Positions 1 to 10,678 of a stretch of DNA of 64,000 bases are shown one piece after another. The notes under the pieces are model-generated. The model made no database searches. It was given only the letters and a program-made list of their open reading frames with translations, and was not told where the DNA came from. Both the position numbers and the translations under genes were made by a program. The stretch is from assembly GCA_016785225.1 (NCBI GenBank), contig JAFBJZ010000109.1:496001-560000 (forward strand). The letters run 5' to 3'. The stretch is from Psettodes erumei. Its lineage: Eukaryota; Chordata; Actinopteri; Pleuronectiformes; Psettodidae. How positions within the stretch are numbered: position 1 is the stretch's first letter; every line of letters starts with the position of its first letter.

Positions 1-597
1 ACCCATTGAAAGACCATTGCTGAGGGGGAAATAGCTGTCAGCCCATGTGTGTGTTTGTGGGGGGGACAGTGTAGCCCATCACTTCTGCTCCCTCAGAGAC
101 TTATTACAGAGGCAGGCCAGGGCCGGAGCGGGTAATTAATTTGGAGAGAGCAGATATTGGTTTTGATGCATGAGAGACTGACAACATTGGCTGTCCGCTG
201 TATGTGCCTGTACACATGGCTGTGTGTGAGTGTATGTGAAAACAAGGAGAGGTTGGAAGAGGAAGAGCAGGGGAAGAGGGCAGGAGCTGAAGGAAAAGGA
301 AGTGGAATATAAGAAGTGCCTTAGCGCCATCTTGCAGCTAATGTTAAAGCTCCTCCACAAAGATGGCCCATGGCGATGCATATTTATGCCCCTTCTTTTG
401 TCCCTGGCCTCCTTGCTCCTCTGCTGCTTTGTGTACTCATCTCTCATCTCTTGCTCCCCTCTCTTTCTCTTTCACACCTATCCGTCTTTGCAGCCATCTC
501 TCTCTCCTACCCTGTCAACACCCCCCTCAATGGTTCCTCTCTTCCTCTGTCATGAGTATGTGTCATCAGAGGCAGCTTCTCTAATGACACTCTTCTG
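1..597. other. Unique non-coding stretch, no gene seen
   Basis: GT-rich and then CT-rich sequence. Overlapping frames of 60-128 codons occur on both strands, but they are made of biased low-complexity codons (Ser/Leu/Pro runs from the CT tract around 400-540) and show no recognisable domain or splice structure. Confidence 0.5.
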
Positions 598-800
598 CAT
601 TGTGGCAAATTATTAATGTCGCGGGATGAAAATAGGCATGTTCTCCCTCCGTTCAGAAAGCCCCTGGATTGCATCGTGGCAGCACAAGTGCAGTGCTCAG
701 CGATCGGGGAGATTGAAGGCAGCGCAGACTTTGCATTATTACTCATGCAAATCCACAGTTAGGTCACGGCGCAGGACAAATTCAAGATTGTATTGTAATG
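598..800. promoter_or_regulatory. Candidate conserved regulatory block with a POU octamer
   Basis: This roughly 200-bp block has high sequence complexity and more CpG than its surroundings. It contains the perfect octamer ATGCAAAT at about 744-751, next to a TTATTACTC homeobox-like core, and a second AATTATTAATG TAAT-type site near 608-618. Such clusters are typical of vertebrate developmental enhancers. No coding frame or repeat family explains it. Regulatory function is inferred; conservation was not tested. Confidence 0.3.
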
Positions 801-1775
801 ACTGAAGAAGAATGAGAAAATAAATTGGAAAAGACAAGACAACAAATGGGTGTATAATATTAGCTGGTCTCAGCTAAGGTTTTTTACAGTGTTTTTGGAC
901 ATATTTGTCTGCAAAACCTCAATGATTTTCTGAATTTTCTGAGCTTTTTTGCATTAATTTTGCAATCACTTGAAAGGTGGTAAAAACCTTTATTGACATC
1001 TTTTGAAACTGAAATACTTTTCTGCCAGTGCTGTGTGGATAGTAGATTTCATTTGTGGTGAAAGGAAATTATTAGCCTGATAATCCCACAGATCAATATA
1101 GTGGGTCTCATCCACATCATATTTGTCATTCAGCTACCACTGTAGTAAAGATCTTTATGTAACACTCTCTACTGGATTAGTCTACAGTAAGAGAAGTAAT
1201 AGGAAAGATTAGAGTCTGTCAAATCCCTAACCACCAGCAGAGAATATGAAATTGATGTGCACTGGTGTTGTACTTTAGAAGGTTATGAGGACAGAGATGG
1301 ATTTCATCATATAATGACTTGGGTTTTAGACCTTCTAATGCGTTATCACTGTGGGAGGGGAGGGTAAATAGGACTCCCTGAGAATGTGATTCCTGTTACT
1401 GCATAGGACAAAAGTCTGTCAGACATACACAGTGTGAACATATTGTAAATGTGTTTTATCAAGTGCTTTTCTACTGAAGTCACAACAACAGCATTACTGG
1501 GTCAGAATAACATTTCCATAGTCCAACATGGCTCATGGCTGATCATCTGTGTCGCATTAGCATTTAACTAGTTTTAATGTTGTGTCTGCCTGACTGCTGC
1601 AGATCATCCATCTTCATTTGTCTGATACAACCCATAGGCGCATCTCTGCAGCACTGAGTGTACCTGACCTTGATCATCATGGTTATATTCTGTCATCATG
1701 GATCCAATAAAGAAAAACAAAAAACACACAATTAATTTATTAATGTAGCAGCAGCTCAGTGCTCAAAGGCGTGTA
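801..1775. other. Unique non-coding stretch, nothing identified
   Basis: AT-rich sequence with stops in all frames. I see no repeat family, splice-flanked frame or RNA-gene signature. Confidence 0.5.
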
Positions 1776-1912
1776 GGTGAAGAGGTAAAAACAATCAAGT
1801 GGCAGTTCTGTGGGTGAAAACTACTTGACAGAGGTCAGGCTGGGTCAAGCTGACGAGAAAGCAACCGTTGCTCCAGGAACCATGTGTTGCAGCACAGCAT
1901 CTCTGAACTTTA
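1776..1912 (+). mobile_element. Fossil Tc1/mariner transposase fragment
   Basis: The segment from GTGGCAGTTCTGTGGGTGAAA (about 1800) to CAGCATCTCTGAAC aligns with the part of the fish Tc1-like transposase that encodes the linker after the N-terminal helix-turn-helix domains. The same landmarks recur in two larger copies in this window: AGCAGCAGTTCTG at 11.96 kb and GCATCTCA at 43.51 kb. Only about 110-140 bp survive, without either terminal repeat, so it is a dead scrap. It abuts a retrotransposon fragment. Family assignment rests on remembered consensus and on the internal comparison. Confidence 0.5.
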
Positions 1913-1946
1913 TATATATAAACTTTATGAACTTTATATATATAAA
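1905..1946. repeat. Two tandem copies of an 18-bp AT-rich unit
   Basis: GAACTTTATATATATAAA occurs at about 1905-1922 and again at 1929-1946, offset by 24 bp. It lies exactly between the Tc1 scrap and the LINE fragment. Confidence 0.8.
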
Positions 1947-2290
1947 AAATCTCCCTCTCGCCCACCTGGGCGGGGCCAGACTCAGGTCCTCTACCAGAGG
2001 CCTGGGAGTATCACTGGGGATTGCTACATCTATCACTACCACTGTCTTCCGATGTTTATCCACCTCCACTAGGTAAGGCTGATTGACCATCACCATCTTG
2101 TCAGTCTGGATCTGGAAGTCTGGATCCTGGCCTTTTTGTTCTCTGTCATCTTTGGGGGTGTCTCCAATCTGGACCCTGGGACCTCCAGTCCATACTACAG
2201 ATGTTCCTGTACACTACTCCATGTATGGCTTACCTGCCAGGATCTTACATCTTACACCCTGCTGTGATGTGTTGGACATCATTCATTTAT
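1947..2290 (-). mobile_element. Truncated non-LTR retrotransposon, 3' part of the ORF
   Basis: On the minus strand this reads as the C-terminal part of a fish LINE polyprotein. The clearest stretch, at 2005-2120, reads DFQIQTDKMVMVNQPYLVEV followed by KTVVVIDVAIPSD, the conserved segment after the reverse transcriptase domain. Further upstream (2190-2285) come pieces such as CKMLAGK. Frameshifts interrupt the frame. After AIPSD the copy jumps straight to the GC-rich terminal block at about 1957-2008, so several hundred bases of the usual 3' region seem deleted. The reverse transcriptase and endonuclease domains are absent. I recognise the family from other fish genomes but am unsure of the clade (R2-like is a guess). 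Confidence 0.6.
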
Positions 2291-3916
2291 TCAAGGAGAC
2301 TCCCAGGGCAGGCCAGCAACTCATCACATGGCAAAACTGTGATACTGTTATGATTTTAATAAAAGAAAAAAAAATTAGAGGCTTTCCTGTCTGATTTGAC
2401 TGACCTGATTTCAATTTGTTTGACAAAGACTGCTCTGTTGGCGCATTTCCTCAAACCGTACTTTTTGCAATTTACATCCAGTCCCCAAACTCTGTCTCTG
2501 TCTCATTCTTTTCTTTTATAAATTGTGCATCTAAGACAGGACCCATGGTGCCTGTGAAACTAGGTCCTGGGCTTCGAATAGCAGCCCACTGTGTCCCAGG
2601 GGTCCAGAAGAGAGGAAAGGCCAAGAGAACCAGAAAGAGAGAGACACACAGAGCAGGAGAGAGGGAGAGATAGAGGGTGAATACAGTTTTTGATGAAAAT
2701 TAATATTTGTCATTTGGTGCAGCACACAATACCTTTTAGGACATACAGTACAACGGGCTTTTATTTGAATCCATTTTCTTTTGAAGATATCACAGTGTAC
2801 TTGTTTCCTGCACAGTCAGGAGAATTTGGGTGCTGAGGGTTTATGTGTGTGTGTGTGTGTGTGTGTGTCTGTGTTCTCATGCACAGTCCCTGCTTGTTTT
2901 TCTTTGATGTGCTATGGGACTGCTGGCTATTTCCCACTTTGTTTTAATCTTTTACCAGGACCTTATTATTCACCATGCTGTGTAATGTGATGTGTGGCAG
3001 CTTCTGCAAGTGTGTGTGATTTAATGACCTTGACAAAGCAAACACAATGCTGTCATTCATTCTCATTCTGCCACAAACCTGAAGCAGTCCTCTTTGGTGG
3101 CAAGGTCTCTGCTCGAATTTTGACGCGTCGTGAAATTTGAGGACATACAGTAACTGTGAAGGTTGAAAGCACTGCAATGTCATTGTGTAACTGAACCATA
3201 TGAACACAAAGTGGGTAAATATTTACAACACAAGTTTTTGAGACCCCTACCTCAGCAACATGATCAATACTTCCCTGAAACAAAATGTTGTATACGGTCT
3301 GACGTAGGTGTTCTGCCCTTCACATGCACTGCATTGACATATACAAAATGGTTGCTTCATGTCCTGTCTTGCAGATTTTTGGCAGAAAGACCTTCGTAAA
3401 TTTTGAAAAGTTCCTGTAAGAATAACAGTTTTTCTCCATGCTCAGGTAGTAAGGATGTGTAAAAAAGTCCCACTCTCAGGGTCACCTGGCGTCACACCTT
3501 AGGTGGCCCAGGACATTTGCCAACTTTGCCTGGTTGGCAACAAAGCCAACAATCACAAACACTGTCAAATCAATTTATGAGATGAAGTTTCACCCACGCC
3601 GATTCTGATAATCAAATATTTGGTTATAAAGCATTAACGACAAACATTGTGGGGTTTGTTTTGCTGTTATTTTTTCTATTTTACCTCTTTGTACTGTGAT
3701 TTTTTTGTTTGATTGGCCAAATCAAATTTGAAGACATTATGTAAAATATTTCAGATACTTTAAAGACTAAATATATTTACTTATAAAAAGATTTCAGTCA
3801 GATTTATCGACAATGAAATAATTTGCAGTCTTAATCACTACCAAAATTATAAACCAAGATTTTCTCCAGCATTTAAGTGTGGAACATGCATGAACATGGT
3901 TGTGGTTGGGTTGTAC
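2291..3916. other. Unique non-coding stretch with a (GT)n tract
   Basis: No gene seen. The region holds the microsatellite at 2844-2868, a purine-rich AGAGAG run near 2628-2672, and an 8-bp hairpin TTGCCAAC/GTTGGCAA at 3517-3540. The reading frames are shadows on both strands without a recognisable product. Confidence 0.5.
2844..2868. repeat. (TG)n microsatellite
   Basis: Uninterrupted TG dinucleotides, about 12 units. Confidence 0.9.
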
Positions 3917-4051
3917 CTTGCAGGTTTCCTCACGGTATGGGATATCATTTTCAAGTACCCTCCGTAGCATTTCTTCCTGTACTCCAAAGACAGTTTCAAG
4001 AAGTCTGTTAAATGCTGCTTCCGCAGAATGGATGTTCGATAGGTTCACCAT
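3917..4051 (-). other. Candidate 45-codon coding exon, unknown product
   Basis: Read on the minus strand, an ATG at 4051 opens a frame of exactly 45 codons that ends in TGCAAG followed by a GT donor (complement of 3915-3916, AAG|GTACAA). The peptide begins MVNLSNIHSAEAAFNRLLET and ends with IPYREETCK. It is rich in charged and hydrophobic residues in a helix-like pattern and lacks the low-complexity bias of most frames here. An in-frame stop lies just upstream of the ATG and no acceptor lies between them, so it would have to be a first coding exon with a 5'UTR. I do not recognise the family. It could also be part of a decayed transposon or a chance frame, since the plus strand is open here too (3900-4268). 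Confidence 0.25.
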
Positions 4052-4780
4052 GGAAAAAACGGGAAAGTGTCATCTCAAACAGCAGTTCAATATGAGACAC
4101 AGCAATACTATTTGTGTTACACTGTCTGGAGCTGGAACACATAAACTGAATGCAACCATCATTACTATTATAAATTTCACCAGCAAGGAAGCCATTTTGG
4201 AATGTTTTACAGCAGCTTTCCTGTTCTGCATAATCAATCAGACAAATCACTACAGAAATATCAGATAACAAAACGTAAGCAGCTTCCCGTGTGGACAGAA
4301 TAAACTAAGTGCATGTGAGTATGTGTGCATGTATCATTATATTTTACATTGTGACTTATATTTATCAGCCCTGGCCAGAAAGAACCAATGGTTTATTCAA
4401 TGATCTTGTGATTAAAGTGTAAGTGTGAACAATGCTGACTTACTTGAAGAACTGAATGATAAATTCAATGAAATTATTTGGCCTGATGGTGCTATGAGTA
4501 TATTTTTTTTCTGAGTGAATACTTGAGGCCTAAGTAACTCATATTGTATATAACCTAAGGAGACAGCAGTTAAATAGATAGGGACTATCTACTAATAGTA
4601 GGGACTCTGTGGCCACATCCCACTTAGCAGAAATTCTGGCTCTCTCACAAGGGAGCAGCAGACCGTCTACAGCATGATAACCGTTACCTTTTCAGCCAAG
4701 GCCGGGGCAAGGTGGATGGTTCAGGCATGACTGTAAGAACAAAATATGTGTGTTTTTTGTTTTGTTTTTGTTTTTCCTTT

Positions 4781-4799
4781 TGTGTGTGTGTGTGTGTGT
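4781..4799. repeat. (TG)n microsatellite
   Basis: Nine to ten TG units following a T-rich run. Confidence 0.85.
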
Positions 4800-4934
4800 T
4801 TCTCATCTCACTCTCTCACCCCTCAATGAGATCCACATGGGCATTCATGTAACTTGTACAATTAATATAATGGGAATGAAGCGATAACACCTGACCAGTA
4901 AGATGATTTTCGAGTAGGATTGCTCCAAAAATAC

Positions 4935-4953
4935 TGTGTGTGTGTGTGTGTGT
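4935..4953. repeat. (TG)n microsatellite
   Basis: About nine TG units. Confidence 0.85.
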
Positions 4954-5370
4954 TGAATGTTGTGACAGTTGTGGATACATGTGTGTCAGCTGTGCGCGTG
5001 AAGCAATCATTTGACATGTACAATAAGTGATAGAGACGTGTTGGCCTGTCCCCTCTCAGCTTGGTGATGCAACTGTGCAGCTCGGCAGCCCATAATGCCA
5101 GCCTGCCCTGTGTGTGTGAGTGTGCCCTTAGAGTAGCATGGAGGGGGTTACCGTGGAGACCACAGCAGTGCCACTGGCAGCAGCAGCAACAGCCGCTCGC
5201 TCGCTTCACCTGACATTCATACAACCCCCTCTAGCACACAGAACTCGCTCACATGGGTGCACAACCACACACCAGCTACCACAGGTGCTGTACACGCACC
5301 GCGCATCCTCGAATACACACAGCCTGACACACATGCACATACAACCAGATCAATGACATGGGGGTAATAA

Positions 5371-5385
5371 CACACACACACACAC
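5371..5385. repeat. Short (CA)n tract
   Basis: Seven CA units within a CA-rich 150-bp stretch (5250-5390). Confidence 0.75.
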
Positions 5386-5680
5386 CAGCCTACCCTCACA
5401 TGTCTAACCAGGTCTTGCAGTATTAATGATGTGGCTGCAGCTTTTAACACAGCCGACTCAGCAGGAGGCAAACACTGGTGCCCTGGTGACTGATTACAGG
5501 ACATTCAGGCATTACCCCCCCAACCCCAGTAATAGTAGACAGTTTTTACATTAAAAATACTCATTTCAGTTGCAACATTTATTGTGTCACATGTCATCTT
5601 GTTGTCACTTCAATCCATTTTGTCATTCGGAGAGATGACAAGTGTGAGCTATTTATAACAGAGCATTGAAGGAACAGCGT

Positions 5681-5692
5681 GACAGCGCTGTC
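5681..5692. other. Perfect 12-bp palindrome
   Basis: GACAGCGCTGTC is a perfect inverted repeat within a CpG-containing, otherwise unique block (5600-5760). It could be a dimeric transcription-factor site; this is only a suggestion. Confidence 0.35.
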
Positions 5693-7372
5693 AACAGAGC
5701 CGTTAAGTGGATGCATATCCCAATTGATGCAAATTCTTTTCCTTACCCTGCTCAGTGTCGTGTTCAGTGCATCTTATTGTTGGTCAGAAAATTGGATCAT
5801 GGAATAATAATAATAATCTGCACAGAGGCGTTGTGTAAATACAGGGAGATGCTTCACAGGGAGCCATGAAATGACAGCGTGGAGAAAAAATGAGGAGAGA
5901 AAGATTATCTTTAGCTGGGAGATGGAAACCACTTGCAAATCAAGACAACAATTGCTGTGACACTCTTTAACCTTCATTTAGAGTAATGATATACAGCCAT
6001 ATGCAGCCGTGTGGCACATTGGATCACTGCATTTATCTCTGAGTCTGAGCCAAATATTTTCACAGTGATTGTTTTGTTTAGGCCTATTCAAGTGCACAAG
6101 CTAGTAGGCCAGACACTGAAAAAAGCCCTGTTGTGTGAAGTACAAATTGTTATCATAATAGAATCAGTTCACCCTGTTTCCCCAAATTAATGTCAAGTGT
6201 TGGTGATGTTCTACTCCCACAATACAAAAAAGAAGTTTAGGTTGGATAAGCGTGCATTTACCAGTGTTTTCGGGTACTTAAGGCCTCCTATGTGTCGAGT
6301 GTTAATGCAATTATGACATGTTTGGAATGATAATTATGAAAATTAAAACACAAAGCAGATTTTCAGCTTTGGAATAAGCTGTGGTGATTCTAAATGGTTT
6401 AGCCTTCTGCATTTCCATTTCTTCATGTTTTCAGACATGAGGACATGGAGTGAACGCAGACCAATTTAACAAAGGTTTTCCGTTAGTCTGTTTCTGCTCG
6501 CCCCTTCCTGCTGGTCAGTGGCTTCTAAACCCAGATCCTTCCTTACCGTGACAGAGCTCCCCTTAGTGCTGCCACTTTGGAAAAGTAAAAAAAAAAATTG
6601 ACATGTAGATATGCTCCAGCAAGAGATTGCTGAGAGCGGGTCATGCTGTTTTCAGATGGAGGGTGCTGTTTGGAATTCTTTACAACCTTCCAAAGTTATT
6701 TCATTTGCTGTAAGTCTGGTGTATAAATTGTGGGTCGAAAGAGAAGTGCCTTAATAAAATTTTGCCACTGTGTATCAAAAATAAAGGTCCAAAAGTCTGA
6801 GACCACTTTCCCATTCAAGTAGTCTGTAATAACAGAGAGGGGATTTGTGCGTTCAGCTGCATCATGCCAGGGGCTTACCGATGCTGTAAAGGCTTAGTTG
6901 TGATTTCGATCTCACCCCCACACACAAACACACACAGATTGGAGACGCACACTGAGAAAGTGCAGTGCATTCATACGATACATGCGACTTTATGTGGATT
7001 GGCTGTCGAAGTGTGACTGCTGTGGTTGCTTGTTGTGGTTCTACAATAAGTTGTTAATATTTTGATGGCCATGTCAGCCATATGATATCATTGTGTTAAT
7101 TGGACACTCTGCTGCCCAGTAATATCCAGCCTGAGTGCTGAGAGGCCGAGCACCGTGCCGTGTTTCACAGGGGTGAGATCATGATGACAGGCCACTGATG
7201 CCTTGGACCAAGACCTGTCTGACAGCCAGTGCAAATTAACATCACTGTGATGGTTTAATAGGAAGGTGATTGTACACATGTGTGTTTGTATTATGTGTTA
7301 AAGAATGACTGGGGGAGTTGAGCAGGCGCTTTAGTAGGCTGACTGGGGTCACTGCTCTTGCTCAGGGCCAAT

Positions 7373-7801
7373 GACTGTATACAAAGAAGTACGACATGTC
7401 TCCAGTTCCTCCCACTGCACAAAATACAAAGCAGAATTTTCCTAGGATCAGGCACTACCAAGTTGCGCTGGTGACATCATTTCGAACCAGTGTGTTTCCA
7501 TGAGTGGCGCCACTGTAATGATGTCCCGCCCATACACCTGCCCGTCCAATCAAAGGTCAATCTCAGCTGTCAGTCATGACATAACACCCTTATTTAAAAC
7601 AGATCATGATTACATCATGAGAACTGATAAGAACTACTGAAATCGACAGACACAATCCCTGGGGAAAGTTTGTTAATTAATTTTTTTGGGATTAGCCCAT
7701 ATCCTATGCAGGGTTTATGACCTATACTGCAGTCAGCCACCAGGGGGCGATCAAGATGTTTTGGTTTCACTTTTGTCATGTCGTGCATCTTTATACACTG
7801 G
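7373..7801. mobile_element. Non-autonomous TIR element (MITE), about 430 bp
   Basis: The left end, GACTGTATACAAAGAAGTAC followed by GACATG (7373-7398), pairs with the inverted right end at 7776-7801, whose complement reads CAGTGTATAAAGATGCAC followed by GACATGAC. These are about 26-bp imperfect terminal repeats. The interior has no coding frame. It contains the segments CACCAGGGGGCGATCAAGA (about 7739-7757) and TGACATCATTTCGAACC, which I recognise from a repeat common in percomorph genomes. The element must have been mobilised in trans. The superfamily and target duplication are not clear from this copy. Confidence 0.7.
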
Positions 7802-8449
7802 TCAAGGCCAGGATGAATGGATAATGTCACTTTTTTGCAGTAATTTACACTTTATTTTAACAGTGGATCAAAAAATTACAGTTACGTTTACATGGGAGGG
7901 GTCGCTCATAGTGCCCAGCACTGAGCAGCAGACAGTTTGTGATTTCCTTGTGAGTATAGTGGGACATTTAGCAGCTAGAGAGCATTTTTTTGATTGAGAC
8001 CATGAAATGATGAACACCAAAACACTGAATGAATGAATGAATATCAGTTTCTTTGACCCAAAGTGTTATGTATTGCTTTTGTTTTAGCGTATAGTGGTGA
8101 GAGGCAGGAAACTGGGCAGATAAAAGATGATGACATGAAGCACTGGCTCAGATTCAGAGAGGACATTGTGGTGATGTGGCATGTGTCCTTTATCGCTATT
8201 GGTTGAAATTAAAATTGGCGTGTCTGTTCTTTCTTGTGTTGCTTAACAAGACAACCACAACTGTGGGAAGTTTTTCATCTGGAGCCGTGTGTGCAGTTGG
8301 GGGCCCATTCTTACCTTCATACGCAGACAGAGAGACGTCAGGAAGACCGATGAGCCAGTAATGTACTTCCAGCTTCTCGCCTTTCAGCATGAAGACACTG
8401 AGTCAGCCTGAGTCATATCTACAGTGCAATGACTCATACAGTACACAGT
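7802..8449. other. Unique non-coding stretch
   Basis: Nothing identified except a short GAAT tandem run near 8028-8043. Confidence 0.5.
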
Positions 8450-8558
8450 GAATTTATGATCAGCGTTGACGCTTCGACCTCATTGGATAGTCATCAGGAC
8501 TCTGGGAGGTCCTGTTTTGATCCAGTGGGTTTGAACCAGAGTCAGAGCTGATAAATTC
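8450..8558. repeat. 109-bp foldback (imperfect hairpin)
   Basis: Two 39-bp arms, starting at GAATTTAT (8450) and ending at ATAAATTC (8558), are imperfect inverted copies with about 60% identity. The middle folds again through CAGGAC/GTCCTG around the loop TCTGGGAG (about 8498-8517). The whole could form one long hairpin. It may be the remnant of a tiny MITE or a transcribed hairpin. No known family recognised. Confidence 0.5.
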
Positions 8559-9424
8559 ATTATTTGGTTGTTTCAGTGTTCATGTATTGCTCGCTGCCAT
8601 ACCGTGCCTCCATCTGTCAGGTAGACAAAAGCCTCCCATTCTTTCCTCTTCTGTCTCTTCAACACTTCCTACCTATAGAAATGTTATGAAATGACCCTGA
8701 CGTCTTTAAAAATGCCAATACCTTTTCTTTGCACCTAAATTAGACATTTCTTGCCAGGAGAAGATTAGGTGGAGTGGACTCAGCTGGAAACCAGAAGTCA
8801 TCTGAAATTAAGATTGTGCTGTGAACAGTATGTATGTGGAAGTTGTCTTATTTAGCAAGGTTTTCAATTAAGGATCTTCTAGTTTTGTAGAAATTTATTA
8901 AAAAATAGACCCACTTTTGTTTTGCCTCATGCCACCACAAGTTTTACCACCCCTCAGTAAGGCATTTAAGATGTCAGATTTTTGCATGGTTTAGTGTATA
9001 ATTGTGATGTGTGTACTGGTGTGTATCTGAATTTGCTCTGTTGCTTGAAATAACAGCATTTTGTTGTTTCACCCTAGTTTCTTCGCTGTTGTCTGGAAAT
9101 TCTCACACTCATCAAGATTCCTAGATCGCAGAATTGTGTTTGTGCCACCGCTGCTGATGTTTTGCTGCCATTGTCATACTGAAAAAATCGTGGATATATT
9201 TTGCTTGACAGGCTTCTACCTCACCTCCCACTTAAACATTCACTGATGAGTCAATGCATTGTGGACTTGCATGGGTGCTCTAACTGGTGTGTGTGAACGT
9301 ATTCCTGCCAAAACTATGATTAAACCTTTCTGCAACTTGTACCACAGTACTCTTGCGCCCTGCAGAGCAGATGGAATAGCCTTCATAGTGGTGGCTCCTG
9401 TGTATTCCTCAGCAGATCAGTGTC
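8559..9424. other. Unique non-coding stretch
   Basis: No recognisable gene or repeat. Two adjacent frames of 61 and 64 codons at 9061-9246 and 9259-9453 are in different frames and have no recognisable motif. Confidence 0.45.
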
Positions 9425-9520
9425 CCTTGTTGGACCACTGTTGGGAGGTATGATGCAGTCCAGCCATCTGGCCTTAACGAATAGGACTTTGATAAAGTCG
9501 CCCAGGTCTTAACATGCCTG
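9425..9520. mobile_element. Degenerate Tc1-like TIR element fragment
   Basis: TGGACCACTGTTGGGAGGTA (9430-9449), then a CAGCCATCTGG segment, then TTGATAAAGTCGCCCAGGTC (about 9490-9509) follow the same order as the interior of the element at 30.15-31.04 kb (TGGACTAGTTTTGGTAGGTA at about 30805, then GTGTCAAAGACGCTGCCC near 30891). Roughly 100 bp of an old copy survive, with no termini. Assignment is by this partial match and remembered consensus. Confidence 0.4.
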
Positions 9521-10588
9521 ATTCACCCTCATCCATCCATTTGCCTCATCTATAAGTGTTCTTAGAGTTTTGGCTCCTTCATCATTAGTGAAGCGCTGCT
9601 GTTTTTCTCCTGCATTTACTGTGTGGTAATGAGCCATTCCAGCATCTCAAGGATTTCTGTCCATACTGGACAAGTCTGCACCTCCCATTATCAGTGAATC
9701 CCAGCATCGGGTGTGTGGTGTGCTCATTACTGCATGTAGATATTTTTAATGTCAGGATCAGGGAGATGGTGGATGAGTGTATAGTATGTTCAGGAGATCA
9801 GAGTTTGCATCTCCTCACAGACCTGCAATGAACATTTGCTTTTCTATTAACCATATACTGTATGTTTTATTTGCCTTAATCATAGACTTTCTCCACTCTC
9901 AGCAATATTGTAGTGACATTTTCCAGACATTTCAAAAGCGCAGTTTCTTTTTTAAAGATAATTCCAAAAACATAGTCCATGTTTTCAAAACTCTTCACAC
10001 TGTCCCTCATTTGTCATTGCTTTGGTGCCACTGCCATCACTAACCAGGTTTTAAATTTCTCAGGCTGTTTTCTCACTAAAACTCAGCAGCTGACAATATT
10101 TTGTATAACCCTAACCCAAATTACTGTAAATCCAACTTTCTACATTCTGGGACATCTCCAGTATGTCTCCTAAATAATAAAATCAAATCAAATAAAAGTC
10201 CATAAACTCTTAATTGTGACATACAATACCATTCCCTGATGACCCTTATGAAATACTCATGCCAGGTGAGGTGAGGGGACCGGTCAGTCTGAATCTAGAA
10301 GGTTTTGCAATGATGTAGCGTTTCACGACTCGGGACACGAGGTTTAAAGGCTATACCATCCCAAAATATATTCTGTCTTGCTGGCATTGAATTGAAAAAG
10401 TCTTGATTATTGTTTGCAAAATACTGATCTTTTCATGTACAAGGAAGAAACAAGAAGCGGGTTTCATTTTAGGTGCAGATACATTTATTACTAAATGTGA
10501 GTGAGAGAGAACTTGTGAGAACAACAACTAACACAAAAGGTACAAATGGTGGAAATAGAAGCAAATAGAATACAAGGCTGTGGCTACA

Positions 10589-10678
<90 letters not shown>

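Larger units (their letters stand above)
4052..7372. other. Unique non-coding stretch with three short microsatellites
   Basis: No gene, RNA or transposon recognised in 3.3 kb. It contains microsatellites at 4781-4799, 4935-4953 and 5371-5385. A CpG-containing block at about 5040-5235 includes a CAGCAGCAGCAACAG run. A short palindromic site lies at 5681-5692. All frames are short. Confidence 0.5.

Noticed and set aside
230..616. A 128-codon frame near the window start
   Set aside because: The second half is Ser/Leu/Pro-rich from a CT tract and the first half is GA-rich; no domain.
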